Assembly: GCF_009765985.1 (NCBI RefSeq)
Contig: NZ_LMUM01000027.1
Coordinates: forward strand, 142,425 to 206,424
Length of the DNA: 64,000 nucleotides
Source of the DNA: Acidobacterium sp. S8
GTDB lineage: Bacteria; Acidobacteriota; Terriglobia; Terriglobales; Acidobacteriaceae
Reading direction: 5' to 3'
The notes beneath the pieces are model-generated. The model was not told where the DNA came from and did not search any database. It saw only the letters and a list, made by a program, of their open reading frames with translations. The position numbers were made by a program, and so were the translations under genes. Positions 45,801 to 55,200 of this stretch are shown here, one piece after another (the stretch's first letter is position 1; every line of letters begins with the position of its first letter).

Positions 45801-48628
45801 CGGGAACGTCGAGAACTGGCATTTACGGAGTTGATTGGATTCCGGCAAAATTAGCGGAGCATCCGGCGAATGTTAGCGGGCATTGGCTTATTACCGGAGA
45901 CGATCAGCGTTTCGCCGATGAGCTTGCACAGCAGATGCGAGAGCAGGGTGCGACTTGCACCGTCGTATCGGATCAGGAAGTTGTCCCAAGGATTCTACGA
46001 GAAGCTTCAACTGAAGCGCGACGTATCGAGGGTGTTGTAGCCATAAGTCAGCCTCGCTTCCTGCATGAGGACACCGCCCTTCGGCTGGAAAAGCCGCACG
46101 CTTACACCTACACTCTTTTGCTTTTGCAGACATTGGTGCGGGAACAGATTCATCCGGCGTCCGGTGTTTGGTTGGTGACGCGAGGCGCACAGCAGGTAAG
46201 CGATTTGGAGATGGACGTTTCTGTGGGGGGTCGCGCGGTCTGGGGATTACGCCGCACGGCAGAGATGGAGTTTCCCGAACTGCGAACGCACGCTATCGAC
46301 TTGGATGTCGATGGTAGTGCGGCGGAAATACTCCGTACTTTCGGTAGTAGTGAGGCGGAGATCGCGTGGCGAAACGGCTTTGCGAGTACGCCGCGCCTGA
46401 CAAAGCGAGCTATTTCCGAGGAAGATCCGGCCGAACCGCCCAATATCGAGGTTCAGACGTCAAAGAGCGGAATCATCGAAGATCTGGTCTCGATGATTGT
46501 TCCTCGTAAGGCGCCATCAGCCGACGAAATCGAGATCGAGGTCCGCGCGCATGGAATCAATTTCCGTGACGTGATGAACACGCTGGGGATGTTGCCCGGC
46601 TTCTCGCAGCAACTGGGAGCGGAATGCGCCGGCATCGTGATCCGGGCCGGAGAGAGCAGCGGCTTTAAGGCGGGTGACCGGGTCTTTGCTTTTGCCATCG
46701 GCAGCTTTCGAACTTTCGCCACTGTAAAAGGGCGCAATGCGGCAAAAATTCCCGATAAGTTTAGTTTCGCTCAAGCAGCGGTTTTACCTGTAGCGTATCT
46801 GACCGCGATGTTTGGTCTCGATAAGTTGGCCAAACTGCGGAAAGGCGAACGGATTCTGATTCATTCCGCGGCTGGTGGTCTTGGATTGGCCGCCGTCCAG
46901 CTAGCGCGCGCCAGAGGGGCAGAGATTTTTGCCACCGCAGGAAATGAAGAGAAGCAACAGTATCTGCGTATGCTCGGCATCAAGCACGTTCTATCTTCAA
47001 GGACGACTGACTTCGCCTCCGACGTCATGCGGATTAGCGGCGGCCACGGCGTAGACGTTGTGCTCAACTCCCTGACCGGCGCGCTGGCAGAAAGTTCGCT
47101 ACATGTGCTCGCGCACTCGGCACGCTTCCTTGAGGTGGGCAAGCGGGACGTTCTAACCAGAGAACAAGTTGCCAAGGCGCGGCCGGACATCAAGCATTTC
47201 AAATACGACCTCTCAGAGGAAGGAGAACGTGATCCGCTCCTCATTCCATCTCTAATGCAGGAAATGTTGCAGATGCTTCAAAGCGGTGAGCTTCCTCCGT
47301 TGCCGGTGACGGAATTCGATAGTGCAGTCGATGCACTTCGTTTTATGTCGCAGGCTCGCCACATAGGTAAGCTCGCGGTTACACGGAAGCATCCCTCAAC
47401 CCGGACCGTAGCCATTGATCCGAAAGCGACCTATCTGATCACCGGAGGCACAGGCGGAGTAGGGATGCACTTCGCTGAGTGGCTGGTCAGGCGCGGCGCA
47501 CGGCATCTTATTCTTCTTTCGCGCCGTGGTGGGGATCAAGCAAGTCAAGCAGCTTTAGCAAAGTTGCGTGATGTTGGTGTCGATGTACGCGTCGAGCGTA
47601 TAGACATCACGGATTTCACAGCGCTCCATCAATGCATCGGATCCATTTCAAAAGACGCGCCGATCAAAGGTATTCTGCACGCAGCTGGAGTGATCGACGA
47701 TCGCAGCCTGCTGCGGCAAACCTCGGAATCCTTCATAAATGTTGCGCAGCCAAAATGGGAAGGCGCCTGGAACCTGCATCAGCTTACGCACAATCTACCG
47801 CTGGACTTTTTCGTACTATTTTCCGCTGCTGCCACGCTATTCGGGATGCCGGGCCAGGCGAACTACAGTGCAGCGAATGCCATGCTTGACGGGCTGGCGG
47901 TCTATCGCCGCGGACAAGGCTTGCCTGCGTTGAGCGTCTGGTGGGGGCCGTGGGCTGGAGCCGGGATGGCGGAGGCGCTGCATCCAGCAGACTTTGGTTT
48001 TGCATGGGTCACCGCGGAAGATGGAACATCCGCGCTTGAAAGATTGCTTGCAAGCTCCGAGATAACATCCGCGGTTTTGCCGGTTGTCTCATGGAACCGG
48101 TTCGTGAGCCAGCGTCCAGCCCATGCGTCGTCACTATTTGCTGCACTGGCAGATCCGCTAGACAGTGTACCGAGGTCTGAAGAAAATGCGCGGATGTCAT
48201 CATCGCCGCCACCAGCACACAAAAAGAGCTTCAGCGATCTTCTAGCACAAGCGGAAGCCTCAGACCGTCGCCAGCTACTTATGGAAATGCTGCGGCAACA
48301 GATCGTACAAATCCTTTCTCTGGGAGCGCAAAGCGTAATCGATGAGGATGCTGCACTCCATGATCTTGGCCTCGACTCCCTGATGGCTGTTGAACTGCGC
48401 AACACATTGCAGGTTTCGCTGGACCGGCAACTCTCGCCAACCCTCGTGCTGGATTATCCGACACTACGGGCTCTTCGGGAGACTTTACTGGCCGAGATAT
48501 TCGGCGTTGAACGCGCGTCCGAGGACATCAACGGATGGCCGCAAGAGATAACGGAATTAAGTGACAGCGAGGCCGAGGCCCTGTTGCTCGCAGAACTGGA
48601 GACGTTGAGCCATGTCTCAAAACATTAA
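42875..48628 (+). CDS. PKS module 3: KS-DH-ER-KR-ACP without AT
   Basis: 1917 residues. Docking coiled coil 8-33; KS 34-458 with Cys206. The KS to post-AT distance is about 232 residues, so no AT fits, but a remnant-like stretch (about 555-650, starting RVRIGLVFGDD) remains. The DH (about 705-990) has HxxxGxxxxP at 740-749 and DxxxQ at 901-905. The ER (about 1200-1500) has NFRDV and AAGGLGLAAVQ. The KR (about 1515-1720) has TGGTGGVG, the catalytic Tyr in NYSAAN, and the IDD of a B-type KR. The ACP Ser is near 1835 (LGLDSL). The module should fully reduce the beta position. The C-terminal tail (LSDSEAEALLLAELE) is a classical docking helix. Confidence 0.93.
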   Translation: MMEKTPISLTPEQQTLVALRALRRRVEELEQREPIAIVGMACRIPGGANDPEAFWNLLLQKRNVVTEIPRERMDLDTIFDAHPQTPGKTYSRWAAMLDAPGDFDAEFFGISPREAVTADPQQRLLLETSWEALENAGIDPKSLAGQDAGVFVGICGAEYARHYQKCVQSEALVAHFMQGSALNAAAGRISYFYGLQGPCMAIDTACSSSLVAVDRACRSLMQRETGLAIVGGANILATSDMLIMGSQWGMLSPRGACRTFDAGADGFVRGEGCGVIVLKRLRDAEANGDPVLAVILGSAVNQDGASSGLTVPNGQAQQELLRRAHSNASIEPWQVGYVEAHGTGTTLGDPIEAEALGAVFSEGRKRDRPLPLGSVKTNIGHLEAAAGIAGLMKVVLALNHGVVPAQLYWEQPSEHVSWDELSLEVVTEARTWEPIEGRRIAGVSSFGFSGTNAHVVVEAFEDTRVSERSTRAAEILAISARTSSALNGLVARYAEFLQRTEASWGEICHSAANGRSAFVERLAVIAKDKAEAVARLNRWLQNESTAPEIHHGRLRLGERVRIGLVFGDDLHLLDRLLGRPADSEAMRKQAWMSKWADLGADPVVVASSGSSLHTQLATAAVNLVIVVGSLSEKFSIPTVRLTVTADWRALANVVAELFVHGLPVDWSKWENGLKHRRVWLPNYAFQRERFWIEPQSSRQEIAGMTTGHALLGNRLRAAGVKGQFESVLMLTGATSWIGEHIVEGQPVLPATAHLELMMEATAEIVGPQDISLEDLILQAPLTVSATRTVQTVVETAVAGRSRVRIYAENDRQEWETMSECWMRSSGAAETKIEQIDLDAIRLRLKQTGPAAFYSQMTDRGVSFGPAFQGIETLWTGQDEALGEIRSTYKEDGYVISPWRLDACLQVAASLVDDDGLYLPLSAEVFRKYGPFGERCWSHVRIERIDGDMFTADLTIAHPDGRVVAKIEGLRFRRRATGTSRTGIYGVDWIPAKLAEHPANVSGHWLITGDDQRFADELAQQMREQGATCTVVSDQEVVPRILREASTEARRIEGVVAISQPRFLHEDTALRLEKPHAYTYTLLLLQTLVREQIHPASGVWLVTRGAQQVSDLEMDVSVGGRAVWGLRRTAEMEFPELRTHAIDLDVDGSAAEILRTFGSSEAEIAWRNGFASTPRLTKRAISEEDPAEPPNIEVQTSKSGIIEDLVSMIVPRKAPSADEIEIEVRAHGINFRDVMNTLGMLPGFSQQLGAECAGIVIRAGESSGFKAGDRVFAFAIGSFRTFATVKGRNAAKIPDKFSFAQAAVLPVAYLTAMFGLDKLAKLRKGERILIHSAAGGLGLAAVQLARARGAEIFATAGNEEKQQYLRMLGIKHVLSSRTTDFASDVMRISGGHGVDVVLNSLTGALAESSLHVLAHSARFLEVGKRDVLTREQVAKARPDIKHFKYDLSEEGERDPLLIPSLMQEMLQMLQSGELPPLPVTEFDSAVDALRFMSQARHIGKLAVTRKHPSTRTVAIDPKATYLITGGTGGVGMHFAEWLVRRGARHLILLSRRGGDQASQAALAKLRDVGVDVRVERIDITDFTALHQCIGSISKDAPIKGILHAAGVIDDRSLLRQTSESFINVAQPKWEGAWNLHQLTHNLPLDFFVLFSAAATLFGMPGQANYSAANAMLDGLAVYRRGQGLPALSVWWGPWAGAGMAEALHPADFGFAWVTAEDGTSALERLLASSEITSAVLPVVSWNRFVSQRPAHASSLFAALADPLDSVPRSEENARMSSSPPPAHKKSFSDLLAQAEASDRRQLLMEMLRQQIVQILSLGAQSVIDEDAALHDLGLDSLMAVELRNTLQVSLDRQLSPTLVLDYPTLRALRETLLAEIFGVERASEDINGWPQEITELSDSEAEALLLAELETLSHVSKH

Positions 48629-51600
48629 GCCGTCGCAAAGCGCTCCATCTGCGATGGGCGAATTATCTCCGGTGAAACGCGCGCTGATAGAGATCCGGCA
48701 GTTGCGCGCCGAACTTGAGGCAAGCAAAAAGGGAGAGAATGAGCCGGTAGCGATCGTCGGCATGGCTATGCGTTTTCCCGGAGGCGTTACCTCGCCGGAG
48801 CGCTTTTGGCAAGCGCTTGCCGAGGGCGAGGATCTGATAGGAGTCATTCCACCGGAGCGCTGGGATTTGCGCGAGTATCTGGATGCGGATGCCGATCACG
48901 CAGGTACGATGTACGACGGCCACGGCGGCTTTCTCCATGACATCGATGCCTTCGACGCTGAGTTCTTCGGCATCAATCCTCGCGAAGCTGCGAGCATGGA
49001 TCCACAACAGAGAATGCTGCTTGAGCTTACCTGGGAGGCATTGGAACGCGCAGCAATTGATCCTAAGAGCTTGTTTAACACCTCTGCGGGCGTTTTTTTG
49101 GGTTTGTCGAACTGCGATTATGCACGCATCACGATGGGTGATACGAGAGAGATTGATGCGTACGCAGGGGTCGGCGCTGCGTTGAGCATTGCTGCCGGCC
49201 GCATCTCATATTTTCTCGGCTCTCACGGCCCGGCGCTCGTTGTGGATACAGCGTGCTCTTCATCGCTTGCAGCTCTGCATCTGGCAGTGCAAAGCCTGAG
49301 AAGTGGGGAGATTGATCTGGCAATCGTAGGGGCCGCAAACCTGATTCTCTCGCCGGAGTATAACGTCGGCTTCACCCGTACGCGAATGCTTTCGCGGGAC
49401 GGCCATTGCAAGACATTCGATGCATCTGCAGATGGCTACGTCAGGAGCGAAGGTTGCGGAGTTCTGGTCTTACGACGCCTGGCGGACGCAAGACAGAATA
49501 GCGATCTGATTTTGGCGAACATCGTCGGTTCGGCTATCAATCAAGACGGCCGCAGTGCCGGAATGACAGCACCGAACGGACCAGCTCAGGAGGCCGTCAT
49601 ACGAGCTGCGCTGGATGATGCAAGGGTTGGCCCATTATCAATTGACTTCGTTGAAACTCATGGCACCGGCACACCGCTCGGCGATCCGATGGAAGTAAAA
49701 GCACTCTCTGCTGTCTATGGTGTGGGACGCGAGGAGAGCGATCGGTTGCACATTGGTTCGGTGAAAACCAATCTGGGGCACGCTGAAGCGGCAGCTGGTA
49801 TGGCGGGGCTGATGAAGGTGGTCCTTATGATGCAGCCGGGGCATGGCATAGTACCGAACCTGCATTTTAACGATCCGAATCCAAAGATTGACTGGGCGCA
49901 TTTACCAATCGAAGTTTCCGCGAGTCTGACGGCGTGGCCGAAAGATGATGGGCAACAGCTCTACGCCGGCGTGAGCTCATTTGGCTTTAGCGGCACGAAT
50001 GCACATGTCATCGTGTCGTCATCAGAAAATCGGAGCATTCCAAACAAAACTGTAGTTACGGAGCAGGGGAAGGATTTGCTGCTCGTCCTGTCGGCCGCTC
50101 ACGAGACACCTCTGCGCGAATTGGCTGAGCACTACGTTCCTTTTCTAAGAGAGACGAAGGAACACTTTACCGACATTTGTTTTACTGCGTTAACAGGACG
50201 TGCCAGTTTCGAACATCGACTGGCGTTGCGTGCAAACGATGCAAGGTCCGCAGCGGAGATGCTCGAGCAATGGCTCGCCGGAAAGATGGTTTCAGGGATA
50301 GCAAAGAGTCATCCTGCTCAAAGTATTTCTGGTACCACAGTCGATACTCTTGGACGACTTCAGGCACTCTATGTAAGCGGCGGAGCGCTGCACTGGCATG
50401 AAGTGAGTGATGCCGAGGATGCGCATCGCGTCTCGTTACCGGTGTATCCATTCCGCCGTACTCGTTATTGGTTCGGACACACGCCACAGGAGAAGCGAAA
50501 AAGAGAACGTGACAGGATTTGGCGCGCTGTGGTTGACGCTGCCGAGGCGCAGAGCAGACAGGGTCCGTTGGGTTGGGAGATAGGGAATTACCCAGAGAGA
50601 TGGAATGTGTTGCACCGCCTTACGTTGGCTCACGCACGCAGCGTTTTATCAGAAACAAAAGCCTTCCGTTCTGGGCAGGTATCAAGCGTGGACGACGTAA
50701 TCGCCAGTTGCAATTTCGATCCGTTGTACAGAAATCTGACTTTGCGCTGGCTCGAAGGACTCGCAGCTGGCGGAATACTAGTAAAAGAGAACGATGGATA
50801 TAAGGCTGTTGAGGAGCTTTCGCCCGTGTCGCTCGATTCGTATTGGCGCGAAGCAGAGCGGTGTCTGGCCGGCAGTCCCGGCGTCCTCGCGTATCTACGT
50901 CATTGTGGTTCGTTGCTGAGTGCTGTCATGACGGGTAAGACAAACCCATTGGAGACACTGTTCCCGCAAGGCTCATTCGAATTAGCGGAAGGACTCTACG
51001 AAGGAAACGCCGAAGCTCACTATCTAAATCCAATCGTTGCAGCCGCTGTGAATGAAGTTGTTCGCGGGACTAGTGTGCGGCGCGATGCGCGAGTCTTAGA
51101 GATTGGCGGAGGCACAGGAGGGACAACGTCGGCAATTTTGTCGGCTCTACCCGCTAATTGCTCAGAATATTGGTTCACCGATTTGTCTATGTTGTTTCTG
51201 AACCGTGCCCAACGCAAATTCGCTGGGTATCCTTTTGTCCGCTATGCCATCTTCGATCTGGATGGACTATCGAATTCAGACGGCATAGGGGAAAGACAGT
51301 TCGATGTGATTGTCGCGGCCAACGTCGTTCATGCTTCGCGCAACCTGAAGGCTGCTCTAGGAAAAATCCGGAATTTGCTTGCCCCGGGCGGTCTGATGGT
51401 GCTCCTCGAATCAACGCAGCACCATACCTGGTTTGATATGTCGACCGGCTTGATCGAGGGCTGGCAGCACTTTGAAGATGATCTTCGTGGAACGCATCCG
51501 TTGCTGAATCCAGAGCAGTGGAAACACGTCCTGGAACAGCACGGATTTTCACCTGTCACAACATTGCCTGCCGCTGATGCAGCGGTGGCTGCGATCGGGC

Positions 51601-52208
51601 AGCACGTTGTGATTGCGCGCAGCAACCGAGAAGAATACGACGGCGATGTCACCGCCCTTGGTAAGGATGATGCAGTCAAGAACTGGGAATCCTTACTGCC
51701 GACAGTCTCAAACGATGCTGAAGAAATGGCTGAGCGCCTTCGCATACTTCCGCCTCCGGAACGCGAAGAAGCAATGTTCAACTTGGTGCGAACAACGATA
51801 CGACGGGTCTTCAATTTATCGCAGAGCGCTGAGAGTCTGACGGCACGTGACCGGTTGAGCGATCTGGGTATGGACTCGCTGATTGCCTTGGAGCTAAAGG
51901 CGGAGTTGGGTAAAGCTTCGGGGCTGGGAGCGCAAATCTCTTCCACGATTGCCTTTGATACGGGGACCGTGGGTGAGCTGACGAATACGTTGCTGCTTGC
52001 CTTGGCCGAAGAGATGGACGGGCGGACGAAAGACGTCTCAGACACCACGTCGTCACTGTCTGATGGAGGTGTATGCAGCGGGAGTGTTTTGTCATCAGAC
52101 GGCAATCCCTCGATTTCCAGTACATCTCTGCTAACGATCGACGAGCTGAGCGAAATGCCTGATGAGGAAGTGGAGCAGATGTTGAAGGAGCGGCTAGCCA
52201 GGCGATGA
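48612..52208 (+). CDS. PKS module 4: KS-cMT-ACP without AT
   Basis: 1198 residues, overlapping module 3 by 17 bases. Docking helix about 18-40; KS about 44-465 with Cys215 and ETHGTG. The post-AT linker (LPVYPFRRTRYWF) comes only about 150 residues after the KS, so the AT is absent. Residues about 640-1030 form a C-methyltransferase: an N-terminal helical part, then the SAM-binding VLEIGGGTGGTTSAIL near 827 and FDVIVAANVVHASRNL. The ACP Ser is near 1089 (LGMDSL), with a C-terminal docking tail (LSEMPDEEVEQMLKERL). There is no KR, so it should yield an alpha-methyl (or dimethyl) beta-keto unit. Confidence 0.92.
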   Translation: MSQNIKPSQSAPSAMGELSPVKRALIEIRQLRAELEASKKGENEPVAIVGMAMRFPGGVTSPERFWQALAEGEDLIGVIPPERWDLREYLDADADHAGTMYDGHGGFLHDIDAFDAEFFGINPREAASMDPQQRMLLELTWEALERAAIDPKSLFNTSAGVFLGLSNCDYARITMGDTREIDAYAGVGAALSIAAGRISYFLGSHGPALVVDTACSSSLAALHLAVQSLRSGEIDLAIVGAANLILSPEYNVGFTRTRMLSRDGHCKTFDASADGYVRSEGCGVLVLRRLADARQNSDLILANIVGSAINQDGRSAGMTAPNGPAQEAVIRAALDDARVGPLSIDFVETHGTGTPLGDPMEVKALSAVYGVGREESDRLHIGSVKTNLGHAEAAAGMAGLMKVVLMMQPGHGIVPNLHFNDPNPKIDWAHLPIEVSASLTAWPKDDGQQLYAGVSSFGFSGTNAHVIVSSSENRSIPNKTVVTEQGKDLLLVLSAAHETPLRELAEHYVPFLRETKEHFTDICFTALTGRASFEHRLALRANDARSAAEMLEQWLAGKMVSGIAKSHPAQSISGTTVDTLGRLQALYVSGGALHWHEVSDAEDAHRVSLPVYPFRRTRYWFGHTPQEKRKRERDRIWRAVVDAAEAQSRQGPLGWEIGNYPERWNVLHRLTLAHARSVLSETKAFRSGQVSSVDDVIASCNFDPLYRNLTLRWLEGLAAGGILVKENDGYKAVEELSPVSLDSYWREAERCLAGSPGVLAYLRHCGSLLSAVMTGKTNPLETLFPQGSFELAEGLYEGNAEAHYLNPIVAAAVNEVVRGTSVRRDARVLEIGGGTGGTTSAILSALPANCSEYWFTDLSMLFLNRAQRKFAGYPFVRYAIFDLDGLSNSDGIGERQFDVIVAANVVHASRNLKAALGKIRNLLAPGGLMVLLESTQHHTWFDMSTGLIEGWQHFEDDLRGTHPLLNPEQWKHVLEQHGFSPVTTLPAADAAVAAIGQHVVIARSNREEYDGDVTALGKDDAVKNWESLLPTVSNDAEEMAERLRILPPPEREEAMFNLVRTTIRRVFNLSQSAESLTARDRLSDLGMDSLIALELKAELGKASGLGAQISSTIAFDTGTVGELTNTLLLALAEEMDGRTKDVSDTTSSLSDGGVCSGSVLSSDGNPSISSTSLLTIDELSEMPDEEVEQMLKERLARR

Positions 52209-55200
52209 CTCAGACGGATAAGCCAGATCAGGGAAATGCGCCGCTCACGGCGATCAAGCGAGCCTTCCTTGCGGTGCAGGCTGCGCAAGCGCGGGTCGAC
52301 GAATTAGAGCGCGAACGCTCGGAACCGATCGCGATTATTGGAATCGGCTGCCGGGTGCCGGGTGCCGGAGAGGGGCCGGATAATTACTGGAGACTGTTGT
52401 CAGAACGTCGTATTGCGGTGAGGCAGGAAGCGAACAAACGATTTGTTGATGTCGGGCATCAGACAACACTGCCGGAAGCCGCACGATGGGCGGCATTACT
52501 AGATCAGGTGGATGCTTTCGATCCACAACATTTTGGAATATCGCCACGCGAGGCGGCGGGTATCGATCCGCAGCATCGTCTTCTACTCGAAACCAGTTGG
52601 CAGGCTCTTGAGGATGCGGGGGTCGATCCTCACTCACTTTACAAATCTCGCACCGGCGTCTTTGTTGGCATCTGCTCCCACGACTATGCGCAAATGCAGT
52701 TGCAGGATGCAGGGGTTGACGCACTGAATCCTCACTTCGCTTCGGGGATTGCCACAAGTGTGGCGTCAGGCCGAATCGCTTATTTGTTTGGCTTAAATGG
52801 TCCCGCCATTTCGGTCGACACCGCTTGCTCCTCATCCTTAGTAGCGGTGCATCTCGCGTGTGCTGCCATCCGCCGTGGAGAGTGCTCGATGGCGCTTGCG
52901 GGTGGCGTCAATCTTATCCTCGCGCCTGAGTATTCCATTGCTTTTGCCGAAGCAAATATGTTGTCGCCGCTGGGAGTATGCCGCACATTTGATGAAGCGG
53001 CTGACGGCTTCGTTCGCGGAGAGGGCTGCGGGGTGATCCTTCTCAAGCGTTTGCGCGATGCGGAAGCCGATGGCGATCGGATTCTTGCTGTCATTCGAGG
53101 ATCGGCAATCAATCAGGATGGAGCTACAAGTGGTCTAACGGTGCCCAATGGGCATGCCCAGCAGGAACTGTTGCGCGCGGCATATGCCAATGCGGGCGTA
53201 GAAGCCTGGCAGGTTGGATACGTCGAATCGCACGGCACAGGAACATCTCTGGGTGATCCAATCGAGGCCGAGGCTCTGGGCGCGGTATTCAAGGCTGGCC
53301 GGAAACGGCAACAGCCGTTACTGCTGGGCGCGGTAAAGGCAAATATAGGACACCTTGAGGCAGCGGCTGGCATCATCGGTCTCATTAAGGTCGTTCTTAC
53401 TCTGCAAAAAGATATCATTCCCGGACATCCAAATCTCGAGCGACTCAATCCGCATGTAAGGTGGGATGAACTGCCACTCGAAGTCGTGAGGGATGCCCAA
53501 CCGTGGCCCGCGATTGAAGGCCGAAAGATTGCAGGCGTGAGCTCGTTTGGCTTTAGCGGAACAAATGCCCATGTGGTGCTTGAGGGAATGACAACAAGCA
53601 CCTCTCCCATCAAAAGTGATTCCAGAATGGACGTGCTTGTTCTCAGCGCCCGAACCGTCTCTGCCTTGCGCGAGATGGCCGAACGTTATGTCAAGGTACT
53701 GGAGAATGGTGACGCAAACTGGGCCGATATCTGTTACACAACGGCGACTGGGAGGTCGCTATTCAGCGAACGACTGGCAACTGTCGCGAACGACAAGAAT
53801 GGGGCCATCCATCACCTGAACATGTGGTTAAAAGAGGGCGATGGTGCGAAGGAAATTTTCCGGGGGAAATGGCGTGCCGGAGAATACTCCCGTTCTACGC
53901 TTGCGGTTGGGCCCGAAGTAGATCCGACGACGGTAGCGGAGGCTTTTGTAAAGGGAACACCGATTGATTGGACGCTCTGGAATGAGGGAAAGAAACACCG
54001 TCGAGTCTCATTACCGGGATATCCCTTTCAGCGCGAACGACACTGGGTGGATTTTCCATCAAAGAAAAGAGAGGATGGCGGTAAAGCGACCAAATGGAAG
54101 CTGCTTGGGACTCGTCTCGCTGTAGCCGGAGTGAAGGCACAGTTTGAAACACTACTTTCTGTTGATGGTGCTACCGATTGGATCGGTCAGCATGTCATGA
54201 ATGGAAAGACGGTCTTTCCACTTACGGGATATGTCGAGTTAATGCTCGAGGCTGGAGCAGAGCTATTCCCGTCGGGGGTGCGGTTGGAAGACCTGGTACT
54301 GCAGGCCCCATTGTTGGTTGACACTTCACGAACCATCCAGGTGGTTGTTGAATCTGAGGTTCAGGGGCGCAGCCGCGTTCGGGTGTTTGGGACGGCGGGT
54401 GCGGATGAAGAGTGGCAAAGCTTCTGCGAAGGATGGTTGCGGCCAGTCCTTCTCGAGGTCGAACGCGTCGATATCGATGCCATACAACAGCAAGTTACCA
54501 CGCAGGAAAACTCGGAGAGCTTCTACGCCAGTGTAAGAGAGAGCGGAGCCGCATTCGGGCCGAAGTTTCAAGGACTGGCGCGACTATGGAGCGGCACGGA
54601 TGAGGCGCTGGGCGAAGTGAAGGCGATGACAGCTGAAGAAGGCTATCTCTTTGCTCCCTGGAGGCTCGACGCCTGCCTTCAGTTAATCGGGGTCGTAAGT
54701 GGCGACGCGAGCATTTATTTTCCCTCAAGCGTTGGGGAGATCCAGGTTTTTGCTACTCCTGGAGAAGTGTGCTGGAGCCATTTCCGTAGCCGTCGCATGG
54801 ACAGTGACACGTTGGATGTGGATGTCACCGTCATGGATCAAGATGGCGCTGTTCTGGCGGTATTCCGGAACTTGCTTTTCCGCAGGGTGGTCGCCCCTAG
54901 GGAAAATATTGCGTCCTGGCTTTATAGGCCGCACTGGAAGACTGAGGGTGCACCGCCGCCGTCGGCAAACTCTGCGGTTCGGAGGGTGGCGCTCGTAGGC
55001 GACTCGGCACGTATGAGCGCTGCCGAATTTTATTTACGTGAGCTCGGTTTAGGGGTTGTACGGCTCGCCGACGACGAGTTGTATACAAAGAGGCTGGCAG
55101 ATGTCGATGCTGTGCTCTATTTCGCATCACAGGAAGAAACGGAAGAATCGGCTGCAGGCAGTATTGTTGATCGCAGCAGAAGACAAGTGGAACGAGTGCT

